DNA from: UBA1413 sp964650525
GTDB taxonomy: Bacteria; Bacteroidota; Bacteroidia; Bacteroidales; Prolixibacteraceae
Direction of reading: 5' to 3'
Length of the DNA stretch: 64,000 bases
NCBI GenBank assembly: GCA_964650525.1
Contig: CAZYUA010000002.1
Coordinates: 124,001 to 188,000, forward strand
The notes beneath the pieces were generated by a model. That model searched no databases. It saw only the letters and a program-made list of their open reading frames with translations, and was not told the origin of the DNA. Of this stretch, positions 8,778-17,685 are shown in pieces. A program made the translations under genes and the position numbers. Each line of letters begins with the position of its first letter. The first letter of the stretch is position 1.

Positions 8778-9665
8778 TTAATATTTCCCCGTAAGCCCGA
8801 TAAATGCGTCCTCCAGCCCCATCTCCTTCTTATGGAAACCCTTAACGGCAATACCTTTCTCCTGCAGGTAGTTGCGGACGGCATCCTCCGTCTGGTAGGT
8901 ATAAAGCTCCACCTTGTCCTTAACCCTTTCCAGGTTGGTAATGAAACCGTTGCGCGGGATCTCTGCCCTTTCATCCTCAAGCTCGAAGCAGAACTGTTTG
9001 AACTCCCGCATGAAATCCTCCACCGGCCGTTGGGTCAGCACCCTGTTGAAGTCCATGATCAGGACATCGTCAATGAATCTTTCCATATCCTGCACAATAT
9101 GGGAAGTGGAAAAGATAGTTTTCTTCTTTGTTTTGGCATATTCGCGCAGGTAGTCGATGAAAAGCCTCCGGTAACCCGGGTCGAGGCCCATGGAGAAGTC
9201 GTCGAGGATCAGGAGATCGGGGTCCTGGGCGAGGATCAGGCCAAGGGCTACCTGCGACCGCTGGCCGCACGACATGGTCGATATTTTCTGGCGGGGAGAT
9301 ACTTTCAGCTTCGACATGAGCTCCCAGTAAGGCTCGTTATTCCATTTCGGATAAAAACCGGAATAGAACTTCTCGATCTGGTGGATGTTCAAAAAGGAGT
9401 ACTGGATATGCCCCTCGATGAGGAATCCGATCCGGGCTTTATTAGCGGGAGACAGGTGCTGGGAATCTTCCCCGAAGATCAGGCACCTGCCGCTGCGTGG
9501 CTGCAGAAATCCGTGCAGGATGTTGATGGTGGTGGTCTTACCCGCCCCGTTCTTGCCCAGCAGACCGAGAATGGTCCCCTCCGGAACGTGGAAATTCAGA
9601 TTCTCGTACACCAGTTTTTTTCCGTAGTAATGGGTAAGGTTGATGCATTCAATGGCGTTGCCCAT
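8778..9665 (-). CDS. ABC transporter ATP-binding protein
   Basis: The 295-residue protein is a single nucleotide-binding domain with a C-terminal extension of about 80 residues. Walker A is GKNGAGKTT at about residues 37-45. The signature is MSCGQ (131-135) in place of the usual LSGGQ. Walker B is LLILDD (151-156), where the catalytic Glu position holds Asp; a switch His follows in STSH. The protein is closest in style to ABC-2/YtrB-like ATPases. It starts 12 bases after the protease stop, so the two are probably on one message. It should power the permease encoded next. Confidence 0.9.
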   Translation of the reverse strand: MGNAIECINLTHYYGKKLVYENLNFHVPEGTILGLLGKNGAGKTTTINILHGFLQPRSGRCLIFGEDSQHLSPANKARIGFLIEGHIQYSFLNIHQIEKFYSGFYPKWNNEPYWELMSKLKVSPRQKISTMSCGQRSQVALGLILAQDPDLLILDDFSMGLDPGYRRLFIDYLREYAKTKKKTIFSTSHIVQDMERFIDDVLIMDFNRVLTQRPVEDFMREFKQFCFELEDERAEIPRNGFITNLERVKDKVELYTYQTEDAVRNYLQEKGIAVKGFHKKEMGLEDAFIGLTGKY

Positions 9666-9677
9666 GATTTTGCTGAT

Positions 9678-11855
9678 TTATTGAATCCTGTTTATCGTTT
9701 TTAAAAGTTCCTTTCTGATTTCAGCCGGTTGCCCCTCTTCTGCCAGCTCCCGGACACAGAAATCCCTGATCTCCTCCCTGCGAAAGGAATGGTTGAACCA
9801 TCCCAGCATTTCAATTCCTGTGAGTTTGAGATTTATGCTGGAGGTGGTATCTATAAAACCCATCAGTTCCCCTGCAAAAGGATGGACCGTCTGGTTTCTG
9901 AATGCCTTCAGGTTGAAAAATTTCTCCTTTTCCGCAACGGCGGGATCCAACAGTTCATCCACCATTTTCCTGGCACTGTTGGATTCAATCGTATTTTTCA
10001 GCGTGGCCACCCTTTCCTCTAGGAAAGCGTGTGAAGGGAGTTCCGTGCTTTGCTTTTCAAATTCGGGAAGCAGAAGGTCTTTGCTGAACATCCCGGCGGC
10101 ATCGCGGAGATTGTACGACACCCGTTTGGAGAGGTTGTTCCGCAGCAGAGCCTGAATGAGATACGGGACATGGGCGGGTTCGCCGGTTTCGCTCATATAA
10201 ACCGCCGACATGCGCTGGATAAGTTCATAGGAATCGCTGATCCCCAAATTGAGGGCTTCAATGAAATTGGCATCCTTGCAGCGGCGCAGGAGCGTGAGGG
10301 CTTCCATCCGCACCGGATAAAAGGGTGATGTACGAAAAATTTCCAGTAAACGATCCGACATCCCCCTGCCGGATATCCGGAACAGCATACGGGCGGCCAG
10401 TGCCTGCACATCGGCATATGGCGACCCGAGCTGCCGGTTCCAAAAACGTCTGTCTCTCTTGTTCCGGACTATCCGGTCATTCAGGTTTATCTTTTTATCG
10501 AAGTCGGCAAAAGCAAATGTAGGATCGCCGATGAGATGCGTTTCCAGCAGGCAGTTCATCTGGTGCCAGAAGCCCGCCCGGACTCCCAGGCCGATCAGTC
10601 CGGCCATTTCGTCCGACCACTTATCCTGAATCACGTTGACACTGTTTGCCTGAACGAGCAGGGTTTTCCCCTCGTCGAAGATATAGGCTCCCGACAGGTA
10701 TTCATCGAGGTGGAAGGAACCCGTGAAACAGGCATCGAGCATGATGAAGGGCACCCGGGAGACATAATCCCCATGGTCTTCGAGGTAGATGTCCAGGTTG
10801 TGGTTGTAAATTGAATCCAGCGCGGTCTGTTCCGGATCGAAGGCGCCGTTGAACCAGGCTTCGGGCACCCCCAGGGAGGAGGTGAAGTCGGCAATCCGCT
10901 TCTCCCTGGCGGCAGGATCATTGCCCGCATCACGGAGTTTGGACCGGAGGTAGTATTTGATGCCGAAGAGTTGGTCCTGCACGGAAGTCACTTCCGGCAT
11001 TCCGTCAAGGTACTGGGCCCGGGGTCCCCCATGGTGGTGCAGCAGGGCAATGTCCAGGTCCTCCCGCGCCAGTTCGGCCATAAGCCTGAACCTGATGTGT
11101 TCCTCATCCTGGAAGTTGATGTATTCGAGGAAGTTCTGCTGACCGGCAAGGTAGGCGAACTGCTGGGTCACCGCGATTTTTTCATCCATCCAGGAGCGGG
11201 GGCACTGCGAGTTGTAGCCATGACCGGTAAACAACAGCAGCTGGCGGGCTTTCTTCGGGCTGGCTTTCCAGGCAATGACCTTCCGGAGGTAGTTCCGGAG
11301 TAGTTCATAGGAATTTTCCCCTTTGGGAGGCTTGATTCTGGCAGTGTAGATATCTACGTCGAGCTGCTGGGGCGATTCGGCCTTCAGACTGTAGTAATGA
11401 ACCAATGGGTATATCGAATCCTGCTTCAGATAGTCAAACTGAAGGTCGAAGTCGTCGTAAAACCGGTCGGAGGGAACTGAGGAACGGTACCAGGGATATC
11501 GCTGCTGATCCATTTTAAAGGCTGACGTCAGGTGTTGGGCATCCCGGAGCATGGGAACAGGAATTTCTCCGATAAATACGGCACCTTCCAACGGATAATC
11601 TTCCGACTTCCAGAGTTGTTTCAGCTGCAAGCGTATAGAATCGGGATGCTGCCATTCATCGGGAATGATGCGGGTTTTGAGGCCCTGGCGTTCGATTGCA
11701 GCGGCATAGCCTTCAATTTCAGCCCTGGCCTGTCGGTAACTCTCCCGGTCTACGACAATGGCAAAACTGCTCTTTACAACCTTTGCCTCCGCAAGGAAGG
11801 GGGCCATCAGCACGCACAAAAACAGGATTCTAAGAATCATCATCACAAGGTGCAA
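9678..11855 (-). CDS. Secreted C25-like (gingipain/caspase-fold) protease with HEAT-like repeats
   Basis: The 725-residue protein has a signal peptide (MHLVMMILRILFLCVLMAPFL, cut near AEA). Residues about 28-450 look like a clan CD cysteine-peptidase fold: a strand with LLLFTGHGY (207-214), the putative catalytic His in LLHHHGGP (273-275), and the putative catalytic Cys in FIMLDACFTGS (C376). A later GDPTF motif (443-447) matches the C25 pattern IGDPxxR/F. Residues about 480-720 are helical and HEAT-like. No T9SS C-terminal domain is seen, so it is likely periplasmic. It lies between the DUF6850 and ATPase genes with gaps of 45 and 12 bases, so it is part of the uptake cluster. Possible roles are maturation of the receptor or lipoprotein, or release of a ligand from host protein. 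Substrate unknown. Confidence 0.75.
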   Translation of the reverse strand: MHLVMMILRILFLCVLMAPFLAEAKVVKSSFAIVVDRESYRQARAEIEGYAAAIERQGLKTRIIPDEWQHPDSIRLQLKQLWKSEDYPLEGAVFIGEIPVPMLRDAQHLTSAFKMDQQRYPWYRSSVPSDRFYDDFDLQFDYLKQDSIYPLVHYYSLKAESPQQLDVDIYTARIKPPKGENSYELLRNYLRKVIAWKASPKKARQLLLFTGHGYNSQCPRSWMDEKIAVTQQFAYLAGQQNFLEYINFQDEEHIRFRLMAELAREDLDIALLHHHGGPRAQYLDGMPEVTSVQDQLFGIKYYLRSKLRDAGNDPAAREKRIADFTSSLGVPEAWFNGAFDPEQTALDSIYNHNLDIYLEDHGDYVSRVPFIMLDACFTGSFHLDEYLSGAYIFDEGKTLLVQANSVNVIQDKWSDEMAGLIGLGVRAGFWHQMNCLLETHLIGDPTFAFADFDKKINLNDRIVRNKRDRRFWNRQLGSPYADVQALAARMLFRISGRGMSDRLLEIFRTSPFYPVRMEALTLLRRCKDANFIEALNLGISDSYELIQRMSAVYMSETGEPAHVPYLIQALLRNNLSKRVSYNLRDAAGMFSKDLLLPEFEKQSTELPSHAFLEERVATLKNTIESNSARKMVDELLDPAVAEKEKFFNLKAFRNQTVHPFAGELMGFIDTTSSINLKLTGIEMLGWFNHSFRREEIRDFCVRELAEEGQPAEIRKELLKTINRIQ

Positions 11856-11900
11856 AAGAATACGATAAGGTTAATAAAGTCAGGGATTCCCATGAGGTCC

Positions 11901-13463
11901 TCAGAAAACAAATCCCATGGTGAAACAATGAACAATGAAATCGGCGTCCTGGCCCGAGGGCTTCAGGTAATCGGCCTTATAGGTGAGGTTTACCTGGCCG
12001 ATTTTCCCGAAAGGCGGGGTTAAGCCCACCTGCATTATTCCGTGAAGCCCCAGGACGGAAGCCACGGAGTGGTCAAAATCATGCCTGAAAATTTCAGGTC
12101 GCTGTTTTATTGTAATCTCCGGAAGGTCGGAAAGAGATAAGGATTCCGACAGGTTTTGACGCCAGGAAACTCCGAGCGAGGGAGCAAAATGAAAACTTCC
12201 GGTGTAGAGATTCTTCTTCACCGTCGCATTTCCGGTAAGGTTTAACCAGGAGGCCGTGAAAACCTCCGGGATGTAATAGTATTTCTCGCTGCTGCGGGTA
12301 ACGTTCACTCCCCCCAGCAGGTCCCAGTTGATCTTCCTGTCTTCTTTCAGCGTCAGGTAATTGAGGTTAAGATGTCCATCGGCAATCTGCCGGTTGAATT
12401 TCAGGTTTTTCCCGATGGTAACATATTCCTCATTGTTCCCCACGTAGACCACCTGTTGGGTATATTCAACGCCGTCGCCGTTGAACCAGGAGGCTCCGCC
12501 GTCGAAGGACCAGCCCTTGTTGCCGGAAAACCGTTTCAGGTACTGATGGAAATCCACCTGCCAGGTTTTCCAGTCTCCGCCGTCTTCACGAATAATCACG
12601 GAGCCGCCGTCTTCGATTTTCTCAAACCCGTACCTTCCCCGAATTTCGGAAAGAGAAGAGCTGTTTGGAAAATTCTTTTCGAACTGAAGACCGGCAAAAC
12701 CCTCGTGAGAAGTCTGGAACCTGTAAAAGCCGTAGTCTATCTCTTTGGAGAAGAAGCCGAATCCTTTAAACATAAAGAAAGCCGGCGTAAAATTGCTTTT
12801 ATAGGTAGTATAACTGATTTCCTCTTTCCGGTTGGCATAACCGGCATCGAAACCGATTTTTGATTTATTTCCGATCAGGAGGAGGGAGGGGTGGAATTCC
12901 AGGAAGGTGACGTTTATTTCGGGCCGGGGGTCTTTTTGTTTGGCAGCCACCGAAACCCTGTATTGCAATCCTCCTCCGAGAATAAGCCGGTCAGAGAGGA
13001 TCCAGGCCGCCTGACCGCTGATCCGGTAGGCTTCCTTGTGGGTTTCCACGCCGGTGAGACTGTCGGCCAGAAGATAGGGATTTCCCCGGTAGGGATCGTA
13101 AGTGCCGGTCCAACGGGCCCCCGATTCATTTATAAAATCATAAGAAAAACTGCCCCCGACAAAAAACTTGTCATTGACCGTCTGGTAACTGGAAGCTGAA
13201 AAGAACCAGCGGTTCTGCAGGGAAGGGTCCATTGTGCGGTGAAAGTCCCCGGAACGGGAAGTCGTCCCCGCATCAAAGGTGGAGAATTCATTTTTCCGAT
13301 TGAAAGCCAATCCGGAGGCATTTTCAGTATGTAGCCACATGTTTTCCAGCCTGCACCACTTCGGGGAATTGAAAGAAACCAGGTTAAGGCTGTCTCCGGC
13401 CATGATCGACACAGGCCACGCCAGGAGAGCCGTGACAATCAGGCAGCTTTTCAAATTAACCAT
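11901..13463 (-). CDS. DUF6850-type outer membrane beta-barrel protein
   Basis: This 520-residue protein has a signal peptide (hydrophobic stretch LIVTALLAWPVSIMAG). The rest shows alternating hydrophobic strands and ends in DADFIVHCFTMGFVF, with the aromatic C-terminal residue typical of outer-membrane barrels. Its sequence agrees with the DUF6850 family, which I know from its common neighbourhood with DUF4876 and a TonB receptor. It sits directly after the DUF4876 gene in the cluster. The function is not known; it may form a second barrel, or a channel, working with the TonB receptor. Confidence 0.75.
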   Translation of the reverse strand: MVNLKSCLIVTALLAWPVSIMAGDSLNLVSFNSPKWCRLENMWLHTENASGLAFNRKNEFSTFDAGTTSRSGDFHRTMDPSLQNRWFFSASSYQTVNDKFFVGGSFSYDFINESGARWTGTYDPYRGNPYLLADSLTGVETHKEAYRISGQAAWILSDRLILGGGLQYRVSVAAKQKDPRPEINVTFLEFHPSLLLIGNKSKIGFDAGYANRKEEISYTTYKSNFTPAFFMFKGFGFFSKEIDYGFYRFQTSHEGFAGLQFEKNFPNSSSLSEIRGRYGFEKIEDGGSVIIREDGGDWKTWQVDFHQYLKRFSGNKGWSFDGGASWFNGDGVEYTQQVVYVGNNEEYVTIGKNLKFNRQIADGHLNLNYLTLKEDRKINWDLLGGVNVTRSSEKYYYIPEVFTASWLNLTGNATVKKNLYTGSFHFAPSLGVSWRQNLSESLSLSDLPEITIKQRPEIFRHDFDHSVASVLGLHGIMQVGLTPPFGKIGQVNLTYKADYLKPSGQDADFIVHCFTMGFVF

Positions 13464-13538
13464 CGGGATTGTATTTCATAAGAGTAAAGCCAGGCAGCCT
13501 TTGGTGCGGCGAAAACCACCTGGCTTTCTCTTCGTTCA

Positions 13539-14750
13539 TTAAATTTCAGGAGACGTCGGATGGGTACCCGGTGTCGGTGTCACATCATGAAGGAAATCCT
13601 CCGTCGAGTTATTGGTATCCTTGTATATCACCCTGCCGCCAACGATGAGTTTGGCCTTTCTGCGAACCGATTTACCGCAATAGGTTCCGCTTTCCATATA
13701 GGTATATCCGGCATCCAGTTCGTTATGGAGCCTTTTGTAACGGCTATCCTCTTCTACACGAACGATTTCCACGGCATCGATCACAAGGCTTTTATCCACC
13801 ATGAAATATTTGGTGCTGGCCGTGCTCCCGGGCAGCGTCATGAAATTATCGGGATTGGCCACATAGGTCTCCCAGGCAACAGGAAGCCTGAAAATGATGG
13901 TCGCATAGCCAAACACCGAGTGCAACCAGTCATTCATCGTGGCGGAGGTTGTGTACATCATGGTCAGGTTGGGAACGCCGGGAAAATCAATATCCTTACC
14001 GGAAATCTCTACATACGATTCCCAATCGGCATTTCCCAGGTTAACCGGTGAATTGGGATTTCCGTTGGCATCTGTTTTATGGTTCATTCCGTCCTGTGCG
14101 ATAATGATACTTTTGCCCGGATAGACAGGATGCTGTTTCCCGGTTCCGGGTATGATCCATACGTGAAAAGTGATGGGAAGCTTATCCATAAAAGCACCAC
14201 CATCCTTGACCCACACATTGGGTTTGGTACTGGTTTGCTGCAGACAACCGATGCAGAGTCCGTCGGCATACAGGGTGTCGCTCGAATTGTTATAGATCTC
14301 GTGGAACTGGTCATCATAATAACTCTTGTTATCAGGTGTCTTCGATCCCGGATAATAGATCTCTTTAAGGATAAATCCTCCGGAATTGTCAGCCAGGACC
14401 AGCTGAAGCGGGGCTGTAGCATCCATGGCAAGGAGGAAATCATTCAGCACCCCGTTGAAGACATACTCATCGGTGCCCAGGGTAATGGTAAAATTCGTGG
14501 AAATGTTATAGCTACCCTGCACCAACAGTTCCGACACAGAACCCGACGCATTGGTGAGAAGCTTGGTTTCCCTGCCTGTCTGCGTATTCAGTATCTTCAC
14601 TTCAACGCCTTCCGGAACAGCCGCCAGAGTAAATCCGTCAGGCAGCACCAGATTCACCGTCATCGTGTAACTCGGAGTGACATCATCCTTGCAGTTGTTC
14701 ACCACAAAACCGAGCATAACAACCAAAACAATCAACAAGTACTTTTTCAT
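13539..14750 (-). CDS. DUF4876-type surface lipoprotein
   Basis: The product has 403 residues and a lipoprotein signal peptide with the lipid-attachment Cys in FVVNNC (C20). Its first domain (about 25-115) is beta-rich and looks like a transthyretin/CarboxypepD-regulatory fold. The later part has FILKEIYYPGSK, the segment EIYNNSSDTLYADGLCIG resembling a lamin-tail domain, and a closing RRKAKLIVGG. This agrees with DUF4876. The gene lies 22 bases after the TonB receptor, so the lipoprotein is probably its extracellular partner, by analogy with SusD or XusB next to their receptors. The ligand is unknown. Confidence 0.78.
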   Translation of the reverse strand: MKKYLLIVLVVMLGFVVNNCKDDVTPSYTMTVNLVLPDGFTLAAVPEGVEVKILNTQTGRETKLLTNASGSVSELLVQGSYNISTNFTITLGTDEYVFNGVLNDFLLAMDATAPLQLVLADNSGGFILKEIYYPGSKTPDNKSYYDDQFHEIYNNSSDTLYADGLCIGCLQQTSTKPNVWVKDGGAFMDKLPITFHVWIIPGTGKQHPVYPGKSIIIAQDGMNHKTDANGNPNSPVNLGNADWESYVEISGKDIDFPGVPNLTMMYTTSATMNDWLHSVFGYATIIFRLPVAWETYVANPDNFMTLPGSTASTKYFMVDKSLVIDAVEIVRVEEDSRYKRLHNELDAGYTYMESGTYCGKSVRRKAKLIVGGRVIYKDTNNSTEDFLHDVTPTPGTHPTSPEI

Positions 14751-14772
14751 CTTTCCAATTTTTGTTAAACAG

Positions 14773-17610
14773 TTATAAGGTAAATTTTAATTCAGCACCA
14801 AAATAGGCAGACTGGTTCCTGCGAGACCACGAGTCAGACCGTTCGTATTTGTATAGCGGACGGTAATTAAAAACGTTGTTCGCAAAAAAGGAGAATTTGG
14901 CCTTGTTACCCAGCTCCTTTGATAATTTCAGGTTTATCTGCCAGGTAAAAGGAAGAACCTCCGAATCAAAATGATTGTACTTTTCATCTTTCACCATGGC
15001 ATAATAGGGCGTTTCGAATGCCAGCTGTTGCTCCCAGGGATGATACACATATTCCATATCGTAATACCCAACCGGGTCGATATAAATTTTCTCCACTCCT
15101 GAAAACTGGCCATAGAGCTTCTCCTTTTGGGGTCCCAGGGAATAAGCCAGGTGGTTTCCGTTTTCATCCCGCCAGTAGTAGTTGGTTTTCTCAAACCATA
15201 TGATCATGCCTGTTATGGAAGTTACCATCTTCAGCAACGGAATGTGCGTATTAATCTTAATATTTGAATTCAACCGTTGTCTCACGGTCCCCTTGTTACC
15301 CGGGTAGACCGGAAGGTAGGGGAATCTGCCCCCAAGGTAAGAAATATTGATCTGCTCCCTGAAAGGGTTCAGATCGTCAATCCTCGCGATATGGTAATAC
15401 GCCCCGTCAATGACCAGGTCGGACCGAAGATAGGGAATCCTGCCGGCATTGATCACGTACTCAATGCCCTTTTTCCGTATCTCGTAATTGTTAACCGGAG
15501 AATTGAATGATCTGAATTTGGTCTGGGTGGTAAAATCGAGGGTTTTGACCTTCCCGTCTTCCGTGTAACGGATGTTTCCGTTTTCAAACACGGGTTGTTT
15601 CCCCGCCCCGTCCAAGGGGGTCCATTTCCTGAAATTCATGACATAATACTGCCCATCCCAGGCAAAGCCGTCCGTAATATCCTCCTTGAAAGCAGTGATC
15701 ATCACCCCCATGCCAAAAAGGCGGAAGTCGATACCCGCTTCGAATTTGGCATTGGTGGTGGGTTTCAGGTCAGGATTTGAAGTATCATCAATGACATCGG
15801 TGGTAATCACGATCAGGTCGGGGTAGTAGTTGAAGCTGAGCTCATCCTCGTACGACTTGTCGGGATACAGGAAGATCATCCCCGGTGTTTTGGAGGTTTT
15901 CCCGTAACCGAACCGCAGGGAAAGATCGGACAGGTTGTGCGATTTCCGATTCCGGAAGATGTCGAAGGAGGTATTGATGCGGGGTTCTACAGAAGTAAAC
16001 CCATCGGTCGAAAATATACCCTTAGGAAGGAGATTGTTGTATCTGACCCCGGCCTGCGCCTGCAACCGGGTAGTACCTATCGGAATAGTCACTTTGTCCT
16101 CGAGGTAGAGGGAGAGTTCCCGGCTGGCCGGGATATCCTTAAATGCGCGCGGTCGCGTCGAGGTGGCGCCGGAAGGAGGACGGGTGAGGTCATAGATCTT
16201 TCCCTCCCCGTTGTTCCCGGAAACCCGCCACTCGGTGCCTGCCATCAGGTGATTGTCGATCTTCCCGTACCGGCCGGTAATAGTTGCCTTGATGTTGGCA
16301 AAATAGTTGTAAGGCTTGCCGTCGATGGTCAGCTCGCTGAAATAACTGGAGGGAAGGATCTCCCCTACCGACTCTCCCGATACGACAGACAGGGGCATTG
16401 GGGTGGTACTCCCCGATGTGATTTTGTATTCGTAGTAATTTTGATTTTCAAAATTCCCTGAAAAATTGTATTCGATACCTGTGAGCCAGGGTTTTTCAAT
16501 CGCCCAGTTGCCATATAATTTCAAACCCATGTTCTCCTCTTTATTCCTGTAAATTTCCTCTTTCAGCATGTCGGGATCCGTTTTGTTGTTGTCGAAGGTG
16601 CTGTAGTAGGAAATCTTAGTATTGAAACTCAGAGGGGTGCTCCCCCGGAGGAAGGTGTTGGAATAGCCCAGCTGGCCTGTCATGCGGCGGTAGCTTCGCG
16701 TAGGAATCCTGATATCGTCGAAGGCGTGGGTATAGTCCATGTCAACATTTATGGCTCCGGAATTCTCCCCGGGCAACAGGAAACCTTTGGAGATTCCCGT
16801 CTGCTTGATATTGGGATCGGCTTTCACCTTGGCTTCCAGCCTGGTCTTCCCCGACTTGGTCTTCACCAGCACAGCCCCGGTGGTGAGATCGCCATACTGT
16901 ACCGATGGAATGCCACGGATTACCTCTACCGATTCGATGTTATCCGTTGAAACCTGACGGAGATCCACTCCCTGCCCTGCGGTGGAATAGCCCTGTGCTG
17001 TACCCGCCGAAGCCGTATTCAGCGTCTGCATGTTGGCCGTGTTCATTATGGGCGTCCCGTCGATAATCACAGCTGTACCCATTGCGCTGACAGCATCCGG
17101 GTTACTGATGGTGTTAATATCACGGATGGTGATCTGGTTCGTTCCCGACATGTTGGGATTCAGGGTGATCTGCCCGGGAACCAGCTGCATGACATCGGCA
17201 AGACCCGTTGGCTGCACATGCTCCAGTGCAGTACTCTCGATCCGGGAGGAAGAACTCAGACTGGTATTCTCCTTAGCTGTTACCACCACCTCTTCCAACC
17301 CCAGGGTCAGGGCATCCATAATCAACCTGTAATCTTTGATGTCCCGGTTGATGGAGATGCTCCTCTCATACCGGTCGAAACCCAGACACGAAGCTTCCAG
17401 CGTGTAGGTCCCTGCAGGAATGTCGCGGAACACAAAATTCCCATCCATGTCTGAAGTGGTCCACTTTCTGAGTTCTTTCAATTGTATAGCGACCATCTCG
17501 ACAGGTTCGCCGGTTTTGGACTCGCTGACCTTCCCGGTTAGCATGTACCGGGTTTGCGACATAGCCATGCCCGGTAACATAAGTAAAAGCCAAAACAGCC
17601 GTTTCTTCAC
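14773..17610 (-). CDS. TonB-dependent outer membrane receptor
   Basis: The 945-residue receptor has a signal peptide (MKKRLFWLLLMLPGMAMS), a carboxypeptidase-regulatory-like domain at about 22-105 (KVSESKTGEPVEMVAIQLKE), a plug domain at about 105-245 with LEEVVVTA and IESVEVIRGIPSVQYGD, and a 22-strand barrel ending in F-aromatic alternation. It lacks the SusC-specific length and has no SusD beside it. The neighbouring DUF4876, DUF6850, ABC and 4Fe-4S genes suggest a high-affinity importer of a small chelate or peptide rather than a glycan. The TonB box is not obvious. Confidence 0.9.
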   Translation of the reverse strand: MKKRLFWLLLMLPGMAMSQTRYMLTGKVSESKTGEPVEMVAIQLKELRKWTTSDMDGNFVFRDIPAGTYTLEASCLGFDRYERSISINRDIKDYRLIMDALTLGLEEVVVTAKENTSLSSSSRIESTALEHVQPTGLADVMQLVPGQITLNPNMSGTNQITIRDINTISNPDAVSAMGTAVIIDGTPIMNTANMQTLNTASAGTAQGYSTAGQGVDLRQVSTDNIESVEVIRGIPSVQYGDLTTGAVLVKTKSGKTRLEAKVKADPNIKQTGISKGFLLPGENSGAINVDMDYTHAFDDIRIPTRSYRRMTGQLGYSNTFLRGSTPLSFNTKISYYSTFDNNKTDPDMLKEEIYRNKEENMGLKLYGNWAIEKPWLTGIEYNFSGNFENQNYYEYKITSGSTTPMPLSVVSGESVGEILPSSYFSELTIDGKPYNYFANIKATITGRYGKIDNHLMAGTEWRVSGNNGEGKIYDLTRPPSGATSTRPRAFKDIPASRELSLYLEDKVTIPIGTTRLQAQAGVRYNNLLPKGIFSTDGFTSVEPRINTSFDIFRNRKSHNLSDLSLRFGYGKTSKTPGMIFLYPDKSYEDELSFNYYPDLIVITTDVIDDTSNPDLKPTTNAKFEAGIDFRLFGMGVMITAFKEDITDGFAWDGQYYVMNFRKWTPLDGAGKQPVFENGNIRYTEDGKVKTLDFTTQTKFRSFNSPVNNYEIRKKGIEYVINAGRIPYLRSDLVIDGAYYHIARIDDLNPFREQINISYLGGRFPYLPVYPGNKGTVRQRLNSNIKINTHIPLLKMVTSITGMIIWFEKTNYYWRDENGNHLAYSLGPQKEKLYGQFSGVEKIYIDPVGYYDMEYVYHPWEQQLAFETPYYAMVKDEKYNHFDSEVLPFTWQINLKLSKELGNKAKFSFFANNVFNYRPLYKYERSDSWSRRNQSAYFGAELKFTL

Positions 17611-17685
17611 TTCATCAGTTTTTTATCCCTTGGGGTCCACCTGGCTTATTGAACAACCTCAGGCTTTCCCTCTTTTGCTTCTTTA

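Noticed and set aside
13492..13505. AGGCAGCCTTTGGT shared with 36224-36237
   Set aside because: An exact 14-mer match is expected by chance several times in a window of this size, and the contexts differ.
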